Position numbers and translations under genes: made by a program
Notes under the pieces: model-generated
What the model was told of the DNA's origin: nothing
The model's database searches: none
What the model saw: the letters and a program-made list of their open reading frames with translations, nothing else
Shown: one piece after another, positions 62,745 through 64,000 of the stretch
Layout: the number at the start of each line of letters is the position of its first letter
Numbering within the stretch: the stretch's first letter is position 1
DNA from: Prolixibacteraceae bacterium
GTDB lineage: Bacteria; Bacteroidota; Bacteroidia; Bacteroidales; Prolixibacteraceae
Direction: 5' to 3'
Length of the DNA stretch: 64,000 bases
NCBI GenBank assembly: GCA_028683385.1
Contig: JAQUIJ010000014.1
Location: 62,001 to 126,000 of the forward strand

Positions 62745-64000
62745 TTAGTGTTTCAGTTTTTGATAAATTCCATTTCGTGTTTTTTCCAACCACTTGGAAG
62801 TAACCAGTTTAGAAAGATAGAGGTCGGCGGTACGTTCCTTTATACTGAAGAAGTTAGCTGCCAGGTCGATGGCTTCTTTTCTTTTAAATGAGTTTGGAAG
62901 TTTGTCAAAAAACTGTTTTAGCAGTTTGTCGGTAACTGTAGCTTGTTTTGGCAATTCCCTAAACATGAAAACTGAATGTTCCTGATAGACTTTTACCAAT
63001 GCCAAAGCCAACTCAAAATCATTCTCCGAACAGATAAATTCGTTTGATAATTCACCGTTGTCGAAATACCGCAATGCGGTTATTATCATTGCAACCCTGA
63101 AAAGAATGAGGCCTAAGCGTTTTGATGTACCTGAAAGGTCCTCGCTTACAAATGTTGCCAGTGTTGTTAGTCCATCTTCTCCAAAATCATTGAGCCTATC
63201 CCATTGGTCGGGGGTAAGTTTGAAATGTATTTTTTCACAGTGTTGAAGGAACTCGACGAATCTCATTACACTGTCTGAAAGAATTTCAAAATATTCAGTC
63301 AGATTGATTCCGTTAAAGGTATCGCTTGCCCTAATCCAAACAATATCAGACTTGAACGTGTAATAAATAAAACGACTGAATAAACCATCCTCTGCTGATT
63401 TGATTAAATTCTCAACCTGACTTGGAGTTCCTGCAAGTGCCACTGATAAACGAGGTTTTTTTATTTCAACCCATTCCTTGTTGGTTTTACGGCTGTATGA
63501 AATTGGTTCATGGTGAAATGCTTTACGAAGTAAGTCGGAATAACTTCCCCAATCTTGTTTTAAAACATTTCCCATTGAATCGGCCTCGGTTTCACAAAAA
63601 ATGCCTTGCTCATCACCTTCCTTCAGGTGTTGGATTACTCTTGCACTGCTATTATTTCCAGGTATGAACAGGACTTTGAAGGGTGGTTCTTCAGGCGGAT
63701 TTAATTCGGAAATGTTTTGTTTTTTATCGTTAAGTTTTCGTTTGTACTCCTGGAGTTCAATGTTGTATGCCTTTAGTTTTATATTGCTTTCAGCAACTAA
63801 TTTGTCGTGAAATTTGTCACCCAGACTTTTGGCGTATGTTAATGAACCCTTGCCGCTTGCGGCGGGTGCAATAATAAAACAGAACAAGTTCGCGTAATGC
63901 TCTTTTGCCCGATACAGGCCAACTACATTTCGCATACATCCACTAATGATACTGATTGCACCTGTCAGAAAAACATCGCGCTCCCTGCGGTCTTCAAATA
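62745..64000 (-). CDS. DUF3987 P-loop protein (5' end beyond the window)
   Basis: 417 visible residues; the frame is open to base 64000 (ERDVFLTGAISIISGCMRNV precedes the first ATG at 63935). P-loop APAASGKGSLT, and an IFCETEAD motif, identify the DUF3987 family. Such genes accompany HTH and primase genes in Bacteroidota integrative elements. The C-terminus has HTH-like RTADLYLSKLVTSKWLEK. Its stop lies on the operator upstream of the BREX XRE gene, so it is a separate transcriptional unit. Confidence 0.9.
   Translation of the reverse strand, partial: FEDRRERDVFLTGAISIISGCMRNVVGLYRAKEHYANLFCFIIAPAASGKGSLTYAKSLGDKFHDKLVAESNIKLKAYNIELQEYKRKLNDKKQNISELNPPEEPPFKVLFIPGNNSSARVIQHLKEGDEQGIFCETEADSMGNVLKQDWGSYSDLLRKAFHHEPISYSRKTNKEWVEIKKPRLSVALAGTPSQVENLIKSAEDGLFSRFIYYTFKSDIVWIRASDTFNGINLTEYFEILSDSVMRFVEFLQHCEKIHFKLTPDQWDRLNDFGEDGLTTLATFVSEDLSGTSKRLGLILFRVAMIITALRYFDNGELSNEFICSENDFELALALVKVYQEHSVFMFRELPKQATVTDKLLKQFFDKLPNSFKRKEAIDLAANFFSIKERTADLYLSKLVTSKWLEKTRNGIYQKLKH

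Overview
The window is a chromosomal segment of a Bacteroidota bacterium, probably an anaerobe or facultative member of Bacteroidia/Marinilabiliales-like groups. The evidence is a PorU type IX secretion sortase, a T9SS C-terminal sorting domain, a SusC/RagA-style TonB receptor, Bacteroidota-specific small secreted metal proteins, AT-rich intergenic DNA and TAnnTTTG-type -7 promoter elements. No rRNA, tRNA or CRISPR array was seen.

Layout. (1) 1-2933: 3'-truncated porU on the minus strand, part of the host backbone. (2) About 3.2-34.6 kb: a large copper/heavy-metal handling cluster, nearly all on the minus strand. It holds five HMA domains (four small secreted proteins and one fused to an RND adaptor), a TRASH-like membrane protein, a c-type haem protein with a DUF3347 protein, a multicopper oxidase, CusA/TolC/CusB, YHS and HMBD lipoproteins, a YVTN beta-propeller lipoprotein, an EamA exporter with a His-rich tail, a second RND set (CzcB/CzcA/TolC), His- and Cys-rich small secreted proteins, and a divergent plus-strand operon with a TonB receptor and an HMA chaperone. 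Three membrane proteins in this cluster (one AlbA_2 protein, two histidine kinases) share a two-helix N-terminal module with the pattern H-x12-HPxxM. (3) About 34.6-40.2 kb: a minus-strand sulfur operon (ArsR-rhodanese regulator, SQR-like flavoprotein, porin, cysteine desulfurase, two DsrE proteins, DUF302) behind a perfect 16-bp inverted-repeat operator. (4) About 40.2-44.0 kb: a gene-poor stretch resembling mobile-element DNA, with an SNase, an unknown 268-aa protein, an excisionase-like HTH, a large potential RNA/DNA structure and several long inverted repeats. (5) 44.0-62.7 kb: one minus-strand BREX type 1 operon in the order XRE regulator, brxA, brxB, brxC, pglX, AlbA_2/HATPase protein, pglZ, brxL, OLD-family ATPase/TOPRIM nuclease, HipA-like kinase, DUF3037. 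A 27-bp palindrome and promoter precede the XRE gene. (6) 62.7-64.0 kb: a 5'-truncated DUF3987 P-loop protein of the kind common in Bacteroidota integrative elements, which suggests the BREX operon is mobile-element cargo.

How the genes work together. The metal cluster would capture Cu(I) or other soft metals in the periplasm (HMA, HMBD, YHS, His-rich proteins), oxidise copper (multicopper oxidase) and expel metal through two tripartite RND pumps. The shared H-x12-HPxxM module is the best candidate for an undescribed sensor input. The sulfur operon would take sulfide or persulfide sulfur through SQR, rhodanese and DsrE carriers, controlled by an ArsR-type repressor whose only cysteines lie in its rhodanese domain. 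The BREX operon would methylate self DNA (PglX) and block phage replication, with an extra OLD nuclease and a HipA-like kinase/DUF3037 pair appended to the same transcript.
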